Shown: positions 49,401 to 61,674, counted from the first letter of the stretch. The stretch: 64,000 nt of DNA from Acanthosepion pharaonis (GCA_903632075.3 CAHIKZ030002633.1:979501-1043500); one strand, 5' to 3'. Numbers and translations: made by a program. The notes: a model not told the origin generated them from the sequence alone.

Positions 49401-49619
49401 ATGCAACAGTGGAGACATTAGCCAGTCAGTGGAAAGCTGGGTGAGGCCCCATTGTAGGCTTAAAATCTAACCTACTTTCTTACAAGAAATGGAATCAAAT
49501 TGAAGATATTTTCAGTGAACCAAGAATGTAGAATTCTTTAGGAAATGTGGCAAAAATCATTTATGCAAATATGTTTTTTGTTTGTAAAGTAATTTTTTGT
49601 TGATTTTTTTTTTTTTTTT
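46404..49619. other. no gene recognised
   Basis: Includes A24 near 48287-48310. 48830-49460 is clearly less AT-rich than average and has no recognisable transposon. It is a reasonable place to look for conserved non-coding sequence or an unrecognised exon, but no frame with clean splice sites stood out. Confidence 0.35.
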
Positions 49620-49690
49620 TAGTGGCATATCATCCTCTCTGGGTTATTTAATGCCAAAATCTAAACATTTTTAACACAATTATCACTCAA
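49620..49690. repeat. interspersed repeat fragment (family R5)
   Basis: 'gtggcatatcatcctctctg' and 'ggttatttaatgccaaaatc' parallel 'atggcttatcaactcttcat' and 'gggttatttaaaggcaaagc' near 32060-32105. Two diverged copies of an unassigned family. Confidence 0.45.
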
Positions 49691-49826
49691 ATATAAAATG
49701 CACTACCAGCAATTCTACAATAAATAGATATTGTTGGTAATCCTATTACAAATATGTATTATTGGTAACATTTATACAAAGATCTATTGCTGGCACTTTT
49801 ACTATAAAGATGTATTTCTACATCAG
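49691..49826. repeat. degenerate minisatellite, unit about 28-31 bp
   Basis: Four to five head-to-tail units of the type 'acaaagatctattgctggca'+'nntttact' are visible. They begin near 49715 ('acaataaatagatattgttg'), 49746 ('acaaatatgtattattggta'), 49774 ('acaaagatctattgctggca') and 49802 ('ataaagatgtatttctac'). Confidence 0.6.
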
Positions 49827-49846
49827 TGGTTCGTTTGGGGGCTCAC

Positions 49847-49872
49847 CACTTACACATAGCTATGTGTAAGTG
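49847..49872. repeat. perfect 26-bp palindrome
   Basis: CACTTACACATAG and its exact reverse complement with no spacer, just after the minisatellite. Confidence 0.9.
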
Positions 49873-50078
49873 TGGACCTGAGAACAGCAATTAAGAGGTG
49901 GTTCCATGCTCCTCAAAACTCCAGTCTTCCTGATCAGAGGCCTTTCTGCCAGATGTAGTTTATCGTTGTACCCAGGATTATGTAAAGCAAAGGTAACAGT
50001 CATGTTAACTGATTGTAATTAGGTTGGATTTACTTAAGAATGAAGTAATAAGAAAGTTGATAGGAGTATGCAAGATTT

Positions 50079-50200
50079 CTTTCCTCCTTTTCCTAAGTTT
50101 CCTCAATTTTCATATTCTACCACCTAATCTTCTATTCAAATCATATACCTCATTCAGCATTACTGTTCTGTATGTAAACTAACTTGAGTGGCTCTTGAAC
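50079..50200. repeat. interspersed repeat fragment (family R4)
   Basis: Partner of 22376-22490 in the same orientation. Diagnostic strings are 'attctaccacctaatcttct', 'caaatcatatacctcattca' and 'aacttgagtggctctt'. Confidence 0.5.
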
Positions 50201-50214
50201 TGTGCATTGGGTGA

Positions 50215-52217
50215 AATTTAGTATTAAAAAAACAAAAAAGTACAACAAATACATTAGCAGGCATGAACTTACAGAATAAAATACTGTTGATTTTATCAAG
50301 TCACTAATCATGTGTTTTTGACATCTAAGTTATTGAAAAAAAAAAAAAAAAAAAAAACAGTATTTATTTAGTTTCTTTAACACATCAAATGATAGTGTAC
50401 AAGTGTACTGTGGACATTTTTGATTAGGCATTATTTAATTGGTCAGAGGTTATATTGACTAGCCAATTAGAAAACAGATGAAACAAAGCTTTCTAGTGGA
50501 AAATAATTTTGAACAACAGGGTTTTTGAGTCGTGAATAATTCAGATGTGAAATAATTTGCCACTCCCAACTAACACCACTGGTTTTCAGCAATGGTTTGA
50601 GTAGCAGCTAAGAAGCATTGATCAATTCTTGCCGAGAAGTTTCATTGATAAAATCAAATGTATTTCAGAAAATTGAATCAGATATTAGAAGATTGGAAAC
50701 CTCAAATCTAATAACAACCCAAGTTAATCATTGGAACAGCCAAAAGAAGAAAAACAGAATTTGCCTTGCAGCTGGAGAGAGACTGCAGTGCCAACCACAA
50801 CCAGCCATGGTCCTGAAATCATTCTCCCTTGTCAAGACCTCCTAAAGCTATCGCCACTGAGCATGCCCAGTGGCTTTGGTCTAATTAACCTTAGATTCAA
50901 CTGCCTGTCAAACTTACCCTCATAGATATGCATTTCCAGTTTGATATTTTTTTTTTATGTTGCATATGATTTTATAATTATATTATAATAAACTCCTATT
51001 ACTTAACAGTTTTTGAAGTCAACAACATCCATGGCAACTTTGGCTTGTGAACAGACCAACCCAGTTAGACAGGATTCTAACCAATACCTTTTCTATCCCT
51101 TTATTTGAGCATGACACATTTCTGCTTGTAATAACTCCACCTCCCTTTCTGTAAATCTTTTGACACAGTGTGAGTGCATAAGTGATGGAGTGAGACCTTG
51201 GAACTGATAGGTGACGGAACTAATGACCTGATGAGGATGGTGACCACACACCAAACAAATATTGTTACAAAAAGGAAATGATGACTTATTATTAAAGTAG
51301 AATAAGTATATAAAAGCAGCAGAGGAATAATTCGATTGAATAAATTAGTAAATTCTTATTGAACAACCTGGAAATAGTGGCAGCAAATAATGAATGCATT
51401 AAGTCAGAGACATAAAAAAGTGACAAAAATAATTCTTGGATTAATAAAATTAGTACAAAACTCATATTCAATAATTATTCATTTTTGGCTTTTCATCGCA
51501 AACATCTACTCAAATGATTATTCTACAGATGTTGGTAAACAGCAAGGATTAAAAATAAAGACTAAGCAAGACTCAAACTGATTCCTTTTGCCTCAGCAAG
51601 CATATTTAACTGTGACAGCTGTTCTTACCAAATGAGCTACAAGAGTTCATATGGTTAGCAAATGATCAAACCTACACTTTGACATTCTTTATCCTCTGAC
51701 TGCTCAGCACAAGCACATTTTATATTGTTCTGTTTACATGTATTCGTAATCTAAGTTATATGTTCAACATTTGAGACAAAGTATTGTTAAATCCAATCTG
51801 ATTTAAATTATGTTTTAGCATTTGTACAAATCTTGGAAAACAGAAAAGTCCCATTTGGTGCACCGGGCTTCATTTTTTTTTTTTTTTAACACCAATCTGA
51901 ATTTTAAACATTTAAGTTCCTCTGAAGAAAATTCCTGTTCTTAAATAACATTTATCATTTACAAATAATATTTCATATTTAAAGTAAAATGCCAATTGTC
52001 TTAATTCATCAAATACTATTCATTTGCTATTTAAATATCACTTTATAGTGCTCAAGTATTCTTATATGGTGAGAAAAAGAAAAAAAAAAAAAAAAAAAAT
52101 TTTTCATAAAATGCTCTCCGACTGATTGATTACTTTTGAGATGTGGTCAAGTTGATTTTATTAGCAGGTCAGCTACCCAAGAGGTTCTTGTTTACTTAGT
52201 CACAATGTTCAAGTAGT
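50215..52217. other. no gene recognised
   Basis: A19 near 50338-50356 and A20 near 52080-52099. 50730-50930 and 51005-51250 are less AT-rich. The overlapping plus frames 50618-50845 and 50731-50925 have no domain and no clear splice structure. Confidence 0.35.
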
Positions 52218-52241
52218 TGTTATTATTATTATTATTAAGAA

Positions 52242-52294
<53 letters not shown>

Positions 52295-52328
52295 GGAAGA
52301 AGAAGAAGAGGAAGAAGAAGAGGAAGAA
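52218..52328. repeat. (TTA)n followed by ~92-base (GAA/GAG)n purine tract
   Basis: ATT/TTA units to 52236, then an uninterrupted purine run of GAA triplets with GAG at spaced intervals. Purine mirror-like tracts of this type can form triplex (H-) DNA. The minus frame 52209-52433 reading poly-Phe/Leu is only this repeat. Confidence 0.95.
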
Positions 52329-55300
52329 AGTATTTTTAATAGTTTGCAAACAAATTATTTTATTATTTATCAACTTCTTGTTTATATTAGCCACTACAAT
52401 AGGATTTATAAAAATTATGTAAAAAAATTTCATTCACTATTGTGATTACATAGTAACATAGCATTTATTAAAAGCATACATAAGTATGTAAATGTCAAAA
52501 TTTCCATTGTACTTTTAATGCTTGAACAGACAGAGTAACTATTATATAAATTTAAAAAAAGAAAATTATTTAATACTTAGCTATTTTCTACTATAAAGCT
52601 TATACAAACATTAACTCCAGAGGCATGCCTAGAGTTACAATGTATACATTTGGTATATCATGTTTAGGTGAATATGACCAATTCATGTGATAAGAATCCT
52701 AAGGAGACTAACTGCAGTTAAGGAACAAAGTTAAATGCAGAAAGATCCAGAACTAGAGGAAAAGAGGAGTAGACTTGACTGATGTTTATTTCAATTAAAT
52801 ATGTAAAAAAGAACTAATAGAAGACAATTTCAAGAAATTAGATGAATTAAGAGCTTAAAGAATTGAACACAAATATTAATTGGAAATGGTAAAAACTGGT
52901 ATGGCCCTGTCTTCAACTGCTACACTTACTGAGTTGAGCAAAAATTATTTCCTTAGATGAAATAAAAAATGACCACTAAAAAGCCTTGAGATTAAGTTGT
53001 TTACATAAAGACTTAGCTATCAGATTGGGTAAGCAGTTATTTTTTTTTTTTTTTTTTAAGATCTAGGAAAATAAGATTTACTTGTCTATTCTGTTTCGTA
53101 ATCACTAACCTACAATATAGAATTTTCATTGGACTTCCCAGTAGTACTTATTCTTAAGCAAGGGATAAAATTTCTGTGATATGATAAACAAGGATGACTG
53201 GTTATAAAAATCAATTAAATGGGGGGAGGGGGTAATCAGCAAATCTTGATATTACTAATTATCAACCAATTGATCTGTGCAACATTAAATGATGCACAAA
53301 TTGTCACCTATTTTCAAACTACATGATGCATATGTATTTATATTTAACTTTAAGTTAACAGTGTTCCCTTATTACATCATTACACTATACAAATGACAAT
53401 GTCAATATTTAAAAATTCAATTTTCAAAAGCAATTAATATCTATCATCATTATTTTTGCTGCCAAAGTATTGTATTTTGGTAATGGCTAAACAAGTATCA
53501 GAAAGCACTCAAACGTTTTGACCATTTTTACAAACAGTAACCATTGACTTACATTTACTCATACAGAAACAGGAAAGGTTAAGAAATTATTTTAAAAAAA
53601 AACAAAAAAAAAAAAACATTTAGATTTCTGGTCTTTGGCCTTTAAATCAAACATGCACACAGAGTTACACCTGTATAAATAAGTTTATTACTCAACAAAT
53701 ATATTAACATAGAGATAAATAAAAAAAAATGAGTGTCTACGCACTTACAAAAGTATTTTGTAAAAGAAAGTGTTGAAAAGTTCTCAGCCCAACCAAGAAG
53801 CCATTAAATATTAAGTTTTATCAGTTTTTAGGAAATGAGTTGTGAAAAAAAAAAAAAAAAAACACTTTCAATGGCTTCTCATAATTGTATAGACCATTAA
53901 CTTATATTTCAGTATTGAAAGCAACATTACAACAGGCTTTTATTGAATGGTTTTTAAAAAAGGTTATTAAAAAAATAAATAAATAAATAAAAAATAAGGT
54001 ATGGGTGGTCACCACATATCTCTTCTGCCTTTTTTAAGCAGTAACTGCTTAGAAATGAAATGTATGTTCTGCTTTTTAAACCAATCATAGCTGAACCCAT
54101 TACAACATGAGGAACACAACTTCAGAATAATACATTTTCTCAAATTTCTTTATCTCTAAGAATTGGAGATGCGACATTTTAAAATGTAAATGGTATTAAT
54201 TCATGGCATGTTTTTGCCAAAAAAACAATATCAGCAGAAAATTGTATAAATCCTTCTAAAAACAAAAAGATCAGTCAGTTATCATTTAAATGTCATTAAT
54301 CATGAGTTCAAAGATGAAATTCCTCAAAGAACCATTGACATATGCATTTTCATCTTTGCTTTTATCACATTTCAGTAATGTCTTTGGTTTTCTTCAGGTA
54401 GAAAATTTACAAATTCTGTTTATTACTTTCAATCTAATTGAGAAAATAAGCACTCCAGTATGCAGTGTGATAAAGCACATTCAGCTTCTACCTTCAAGAG
54501 TAGGAATGAAAATGATAGGAAATCCCACTGAAAAGTGTATAATACAAGAGAAACTATGCAAATAAGCCTCACAAAAGGCTGTACATGCAGAACCAGGACA
54601 GAATTCTATGCTCTATAGGAGTTTGTGTTTATAAGCATAAACTCTCACAAACAGTTACTTTCAAAGTTGAAAAAAGACAAGAGTGTTGTGTGTGTACTAA
54701 GAGACTTTGCATTTGTACTGCTACATTCAGTTTACCTATAGCTATAATTCATTTCAACTAGTGATTGAATTTCTTCATATTGCAGGAGCCATCATCACTC
54801 AGATCTAGAAATAACCATCGATAAAAGTATGTAGTGGCAGCCATCAACACAGTAACCACTCACATTCATGAAACTCACAATTTTCATATTTATCTCTTGT
54901 TTCAAACTCACCAATTTGAATAAAAATTGTTCCTCTTTCATGGTGTTTATTTGACTGTGCAATCATCTATAACAAAACTCAAGCATTACGAGTCATAATA
55001 TAACTGCTGTCAGCTGTGTACTGACCTGGGTTTTGTGACGGTTTAGAAAAAAGTTTACATCCTATTTTCACCATTCACAAGATGTAGTAAACATGCTATT
55101 TTTAACTTTTCTAAATACATGTTGAACTAGCTTTCTAATGATCTGAAAAAGACAAGGACAAAATTGTTTTATTTTTTTTTTTTTCCTGTCAAAACTATAT
55201 TACGACTGAATTTATCCTCTTCAAATACTTTGTACCTCAAGAGATAACATATCATTTGGAAAGTGTTCTATAAGTTTTCATTTGAACAGTATATGAAACT

Positions 55301-55381
55301 AAACATTTCCTTCAAAAAGGAGACAGCAGCAAGCATTAAAACAGTCTAACTGATGTGATTCCGAGATAGTAAACAGCCAAA
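52329..55381. other. no gene recognised
   Basis: AT-rich, with T21 near 53039-53058, short G runs at 53221-53231 and an R3 repeat fragment at 53768-53805. The frame 54290-54565 (+, 91 codons) has no recognised motif. Confidence 0.35.
53768..53805. repeat. interspersed repeat fragment (family R3)
   Basis: 'gaaaagttctcagcccaacc' matches the core of the 11.6- and 37.3-kb copies. Confidence 0.4.
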
Positions 55382-55442
55382 ATGGCGTCAGTTTTAAGTC
55401 ATGATGCTGCAGTCTTCAATTTACACAAATTTCATGTCCTTG
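55382..55442 (+). CDS. possible first coding exon of an unrecognised gene
   Basis: A good start context (GCCAAAATGGCG) opens a frame reading MASVLSHDAAVFNLHKFHVL. It reaches a strong splice donor, CTTG followed by GTGAGT, at 55443, giving a 61-base coding segment that would end in phase 1. Codon use and composition (mixed residues, a GCG codon) differ from the surrounding AT-rich frames. No transposon motif overlaps it. I do not recognise the protein and could not find a partner exon downstream in this window. Chance occurrence in a long AT-rich region remains possible. Confidence 0.35.
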
Positions 55443-57544
55443 GTGAGTATTCATGTAATTCTTCAATTAATTTTCTTTTCAATGCTTAGTGCTCGTGTTC
55501 AAAATATATATTGAAGTAATAACCCGTGTAGATTAAATGCTTGTTGTATGACAGTATTTCACCAGCTATATCTGCAACATGTTGATTTCACTGACCAGTC
55601 ATAGTTTGAATTAAATATTCTACTTCAAAAGTAGGAATTTTAAACAATTTTTTTTTTTTGGTAATTTATTAACTTGTGTATTTTCATGCTTTTACTAAGA
55701 TTTCCTTCTATATTTGGACTGTTGTATCACATTTAGGAAAAGCAAAGTAATATTTATTTACACACTATACTGAAGGTATATGCAACATGTGCTCCAAATT
55801 TAAATTGAATCCATTCATTACGTCAAAATTATAACCATTTTTACTTTGTACCGTGCAAATCTGTACATCTCATTTTGGCTAAAATTACTAAATATGTGAC
55901 AGTATGTAATTGGTATGAACTGGAAAAAAAAATGAACATATTCTATATATAGTAGTCTCTTTGCAGAAATAATTTCAGGCTGAGCCCTGATCTAGATTTG
56001 ATGCTATGTTTAGCCAAAATGAGCAGTTGTCTAAAAGTGCATATGTCAATTTGGGTATTTTGTAATTTTCAGCCTTGTGCTATTCATAACTTACATGTCA
56101 GAACCATTTCATAATGCATATGAAGTTTTATGAATGAAAAATGCATATTAAATGTAATCTGTGTATTCCTTAATTTGGGATGACCATATATGGCTAAACA
56201 CAGTTCATACATGATGACCATATATGTTTAAACACGGCTCTCTAGAGATACTACTGTGTAAATAGTGCTAATATTTAAATGCCTGAAACTAAAAAATGAT
56301 TCAAGATATCAAGAACTTTTTGCATTCTGCTTAGAATATTTATCTCTTTAGAACAAGTATATAATACTTTATGGTTAATTTTATTCAAATTTTAGCTGCA
56401 GATGCCTACTAAAAGAGAAACACCTAACTATATAAAATGAGTAACACTGAAATGAACATCACTCAAAATATCATTATAAAACAAGTTGAGCCTAAATGCC
56501 ATCTTTAATATCGAGTCAAAATCTTTCCTAATACCATATTTAAATATATTTATAACACAATGAAAGAAAAAGGAACAGAAATTTGAATTACTCGTTTTTA
56601 TGACTTCATACCTTTGTTTTATTAATAATAAAAGAATATTTGTTTCAAGGAAGGTTTTGTTTGTTTTACATTCTTGCAATCTGGTCCTTGGATACAAAAT
56701 GAATATTGGATTAGTTTCAGTTACTCTGGTTGTCCTTTAGTATTGAGTAGTGAGTTTAGTTCTCACTAGATTCCCTATACATGTGGCTTGAATAACTAAC
56801 ATTTCTAGAAAATATATTTTTCATTATCATACACATGCAGGCAGTGTTTTAAAGAAATGAATATCAAACTCAAATACTTAAAACTCCTACTAGTTAATTC
56901 ATCAGATATTTAAGTCATGTTTATTCATAAAAAGTTCATCATGAACACAGAGTCTCTCTTTTTGGAAGAAATGGACTCAAAAATATAAATAAACCAATAG
57001 ACAAATCTGTATTCAGAAAATCCATCCACTGATAACCAAGGAATGGATCTGAAGCATGACATATTTCTCTTTACTTGTGACTTTTCATTCTACAAGAAAT
57101 TAGTAATTACATATGGTCACAGCATGCATAAAGATGTAACCATAGTCTTCATGCTGCTACTGCAATGACCATGCATAATCTAATAAGGAAAAAAAAAAAA
57201 AAAAAAAAAGAAGCCCCACTGAAAATGCAAACAATTATGAGACAGTTTGTCACAATATTAACATATCCAGAGTATGAGGATAAAATAAGTACCTTTTATA
57301 TAAAATAGTTCATGGTGAAAGATCAATAACATAAGTGACAAAATTTAAATATAATTTGTAAATGGTATACACTAAAAGACTAAATTTTCTTGTTTTATCA
57401 TTAAAATTCCATTACTAAGTTTTTAACAAGTCTTTCAATTATTATACATTCCCTGTGAGTAGTGTTATAAATTTATAAAATAAGTATGAACAAAGTAAAT
57501 GAAAGTAGTCCTTCTGATGAAAATGTTTTTCCCCCAAAATATAT
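55443..57544. other. no gene recognised; possible intron if the exon at 55382 is real
   Basis: AT-rich. 56200-56230 has 'gatgaccatatat' repeated about 40 bases apart. The minus frame 56428-56697 has no recognised domain. An A23 run lies near 57187-57209. Confidence 0.35.
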
Positions 57545-57940
57545 ATTACTGCCCAAAAGTAAATGAACCCATAAAATAGTATTAAAAAAAGTCTCTTTTT
57601 TTCAGATAATCAACAAATCTTAATTAAACAATAAATTCATAAAGAAAAACCTTTAAACAAATCACAACCAATTTCAAAAATTTTTATCAACTGGAATAAA
57701 AATATTAAAAATTAAGATATGCAAAAGTAAGTGAACCCTTACATTTAATATTTGGTGATTCCTCCTTTTGAGGTCACAACATCAGCCAGTCTTTTTCTAT
57801 AAGTTTCTGGCAATGATGAGCATCAATTTTTGACCATTCTTGACAAAACTCCCACAATTACTTGATATTACTTGGATTTCTTGTATGTACTACCTTCTTT
57901 AATTTGAACCACAGATTTTCAATTGGGTTTAGATCAGTTT
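57545..57940 (-). mobile_element. Tc1-like element end with IR/DR structure and transposase C-terminus
   Basis: Minus strand from 57936 reads DLNPIENLWFKLKKV (with one in-frame stop just before; third catalytic Glu box present), RNPSNIK, WEFCQEWSKIDAHHCQKLIE, ending near ESPNIKCKGS. After the gene come two direct repeats about 170 bases apart, 'gcaaaagtaagtgaaccct' (57721) and 'gcccaaaagtaaatgaaccc' (57551). These are the inner and outer transposase-binding repeats of an IR/DR-type terminal repeat as in fish Tc1 elements. The other end of the element and most of the gene are missing. Confidence 0.75.
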
Positions 57941-57944
57941 TAAA

Positions 57945-58327
57945 TAAAATTGTTAACTTATAACCTTTCCTAACATCCTTTCCATCAGAAGATCATTAAG
58001 ATAGCAGTAATAGATGAGCACATATTACAACATTTAGCAGACTTTTCAAAACAAGTTAAAAAAAAATAGTGAGCATGCCCAACATGTTGGGATTATGGAT
58101 TAGCAAAAAACTAAAATTAGGATGGGGTTCTGATAAGCAATTGTTTGTTTTTTGTTTCATTTTATTTTGTTAAATAAAAAGGAACTGAGAAAACTTCAGA
58201 TACACATGACAAAGAACAAGGTTGTAATGATGAGGCTATTAAGTCAAACCCTAATATTTTCATGTGTGTTGAGTTATGACAGACCAATAAAACCAACCAT
58301 TATATACAATTGCATATGCTACTTCAG
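57945..58327. other. no gene recognised
   Basis: AT-rich. The plus frame 58152-58385 runs into the SINE inverted repeat and has no known domain. Confidence 0.4.
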
Positions 58328-58632
58328 TCAGTTATGTGCCATGTGTGAGAGGATTCATACCTTTCTCAAGGGCATTAGTACATAAGTGAATGTAATAGAT
58401 AGAATCGGAGAGCAGAATTCAAATTCCACTCAAATCCATTACATTCACTTATGCGCTAATACCCTTGGGAAAGGTATGAATCCTCTTCTCCCCCGCCGCT
58501 ATGGGTCAATAGCAGGACAGACCAGGTTCTATAGCTTTGGATGGCAACTGAAAAAAAATCTTGCCTCATCAGTCATGTATCAAAAGATACATGATTGCCT
58601 AAGCATGTATCACGCATAGCACATAACTGACT
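58328..58632. mobile_element. inverted pair of SINE family B segments
   Basis: Left arm 58346-58392 ('gaggattcatacctttctca', 'agggcattagtac', 'ataagtgaatgtaat') pairs with 58440-58486 in reverse complement with about four changes, around a 45-base centre that holds the B-box-like 'gaattcaaattcc'. An outer 17-19 base pair ('gtcagttatgtgccatg' at 58328 and its near complement ending at 58632) encloses it. About 120 extra bases, including a 20-base palindrome 'catgtatcaaaagatacatg', are inserted in the right arm. Confidence 0.65.
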
Positions 58633-58639
58633 AATATGC

Positions 58640-59976
58640 TCCTTGTCTCAGCACTTTATTTTGATGAAATCTCGTAAAATTTAATAATTAAATAAAATTA
58701 TTCTCATATTACATAATTATCTTCTACAGTTTTAATACAGGTAACTATAAATGTAAAAAAAAAAAAAAAAAAAAAAGATAATCATCTACTTGGAAATTCT
58801 GAAAAAAAGCAGAGAGCAAGCAAACAGCCATGATAAAAGAAATAGATGGTGGAAAAAAAAAAGGACATCATCAATATCAGAAACCCTACAAGGAAAAATG
58901 TAAGATGAAAGCCATTAGCTCATTCAGATTTATCTTTATATTAATATAGGTTCAGATGATTCTGACTGATAAAACATCATGCAATAACATGAAAAAAAAA
59001 AAAAAAAAAAAATGGTTCAATCACAAGTTATAGATTCCAAAATTAGATAGGTGCCTCTTCTAACATAAAGCAATGTTGATGCTGGGTGTTTTGAGGAATC
59101 ATACAGATGATGTGAGAGGAGAGGAAAACTTTAGATGATACCATAAAAAAACTATTCTAAAGAAGGAAAACTTTTGATAGACTGATATATTAAATAGCCT
59201 GTTTTTTCTGTAACCAAAGAAAGGGAGTTTAGAGAATATAAGAACTTTTTAATGGTCAGAGTTAAGATAGATGAAAGAGAGAGAGTCTTCTTTTTTAAAA
59301 AGACTACTTTCTTCCTTAATTTGCATGTGAAACAGAAAGATGACAGAGCACTATGACTAGAAGTTGGTCCTAAAACCAGTCAACCTAAAATAGTTATCAT
59401 TCTTACAATTATTAACCTATGAAAGAATAACATAAATTAATTTTGAGTTATAAGGTCAATAAATTACAAAACACACACACACACACCAAATACAACAATT
59501 TTATGAGATTAACTTGAGAAAGTAGATCCATCTTAATTCCCATAAATTATTTCTAAAAGAAAATTCTTTTTTCCAACATCAATCAGACATGTTCAATTTA
59601 AAGGATAAGCAAATGATGACAATGGCAATAAATACCAATCTCCTTTTCTGCTTTCATAAAATAGAATTGAATACTAATGTTAAAGGACCAATCTTAGATC
59701 AATTGTAGTTTTGATTAATAATAATTTGGAAGGTCTTAGTTAAACCATAGTAATTGAAAATTGATTTTTTATAGTTACCAACGCACAAATGAACCACACT
59801 AATCGAGGGGTTCCCGATATATAATCTCCCTTGCCTCAGTGGTAGCACAACTGAGCTTCATGCACAATGTAATTGTTGCTTTTGAACTGACTGTTGGTTA
59901 ATTTAAATATTGATATTTATACTGTAATGACAATGATGCAGTCCATTTATTTACAAGGGTGGGGTGATAAAATAGA

Positions 59977-60027
<51 letters not shown>

Positions 60028-61469
60028 TCCAAATATATATTATAATTATTTTCTATTTTAAAAATATGGTTCCATTGCTCCACAGAAATTACCAGTTTCG
60101 AAAACAGAAACTAAAATTTTAAATTTAATTAAAAAATTAAATTTAAAATCCATAGCTCCATTCTATTCTCAAGCAATTTTTGGAAATTTAAATTTAAATT
60201 TACTTAATTTATAAGCACAGGCAATCTTAATATTTTAAGTTGTTAAGGTTACAGAAAAATCCAATCATTTTGTTAAAGTGTGGTTGGTTTTAATTTCTCT
60301 AGACAACATATGTATCAAATATAAGTTACTTTCAAAATCAGGTTACGTTGAGGTGGGGTAGGGGTGCCTGCTCACAAACAATGACATCCATTTTTTGCAT
60401 GTCAACTGTGTTTTTCAATGATAAAAAATTTTTGGCCTTCTTATTTGGCCTCTTAATTTGTAATTTTATACAAAGATTTCGTAAAAGGGTCATCTGAATA
60501 TGACCAAATCATATTTTTAATATTTAAAATCTATTTCTACAAATTCAAAGTACTGTTCCTACATCTAATAACTAATAGACTACATTTTTACAATATATTA
60601 GAATTACATTTGTATTTAAAAAAACAATTTTTGATGTATGCACAAATGACATACTTAAAGAAATGAAATAGCTGTAAAATGAAATACATGCAAACAGATA
60701 AACATAGGCATACACACCTATCCAAAAAAATTATAAATACACACATATACATGTGTATATACAACTCCCAATAAATCCAATGTATATATCTTCATACAAT
60801 TCACATAATTGCAGATACCTACATATAAATGCACATCCATCCTTTAAAAGAAATAACAAAATATACATATTTACAAAATACATATTAGCTAAATAAGAAA
60901 CATACATACAAGCAAATAATATATATTTATATAACTAGTAAATATAAAAGAAAATGTTAATGATATATATTAAGAAAAAAAAGAAAATGGGGATATATGA
61001 CAAGAATTTAAAAAGCTGGTTCAACATTTTAAGATATTTGTTTTAGGTCTACATGTGACCACAATTCATTTCTTTTAGTCAGTAAATTAGGCTTATTTAT
61101 TTTTAAGAGTGACCTACTTTTTAAAAGGCAAAGACGATATCTTTCACCTTTAACATTGTAAGATTTAGGGAGAACTGTATTATATATTTATTGTTAGTTT
61201 GTGGTTGTAAAACCTATGTTTCCAATCTGTTTTAGTTGAACTAATGTAAATTTTTTTTGTTCTTTACCAGATCTTATATTAGCTCTAGGGATAATATTAG
61301 TCAAACATTGACTGTTTAAGGGACAGTTCATATTATTTCAGCAGTAAAACTTTTAAAAAAAATCTTCTTCAATGTTGTTGAATTTTTTTTTAATGTTTAT
61401 CTATTAGCTTGAGAAAGATTCTATCAATCTGTTGTAGAGTAATTTTCACAGTGGAAGCTTGTATTTCAC
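58640..61469. other. no gene recognised
   Basis: A21-A22 runs near 58757 and 58992, a short (AC)n near 59470, and a compound TG/TA/CA array at 59979-60026. A 34-base palindromic stretch 'attttaaatttaatt' / 'aattaaatttaaaat' lies at 60116-60149 with a 4-base loop. A tRNA-like string at 59826 was rejected. Confidence 0.35.
59979..60026. repeat. compound (TG)(TA)n(CA)n microsatellite
   Basis: A TA core with TG on the left and CA on the right. Confidence 0.95.
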
Positions 61470-61674
61470 TAAGTCGGTCCTAAATTAGGTTCGACATACA
61501 AAACGCCAGGAACTTGAAATAATAGTTAATGACGCAGCAATCTAGTTGTGGGGCTCATACTTTAATGTCCGACATCAACTGACTCACACAACTCACTCAG
61601 CTTCATTGGTGACTGCTACTACTACTACTTATCTGTGGGAGAGTCTATTTACAATAGAAATAGGTACGTTCCGG
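61470..61674. other. CpG-containing stretch beside the Penelope-like relic
   Basis: Contains several CpG dinucleotides ('agtcggtcc', 'ggttcgacat', 'aaacgccagg', 'aatgacgcag', 'gtccgacatc', 'acgttccggt') and a (CTA)n run at 61615. Composition differs from its flanks. It could be the 3' non-coding part of the element or a separate insertion. Not identified. Confidence 0.35.

Noticed and set aside
52209..52433. minus frame of Phe/Leu repeats
   Set aside because: Pure translation of the purine tract.
46404..57500. host protein-coding exons other than 55382-55442
   Set aside because: Several moderately GC-rich patches were read in all frames, but none combined a recognisable domain with flanking splice signals.
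59826..59892. tRNA-like string 'cctcagtggtagcac'
   Set aside because: It resembles an A box, but the distal part only gives 'ttttgaactg' and no acceptor or anticodon stem pairs convincingly.
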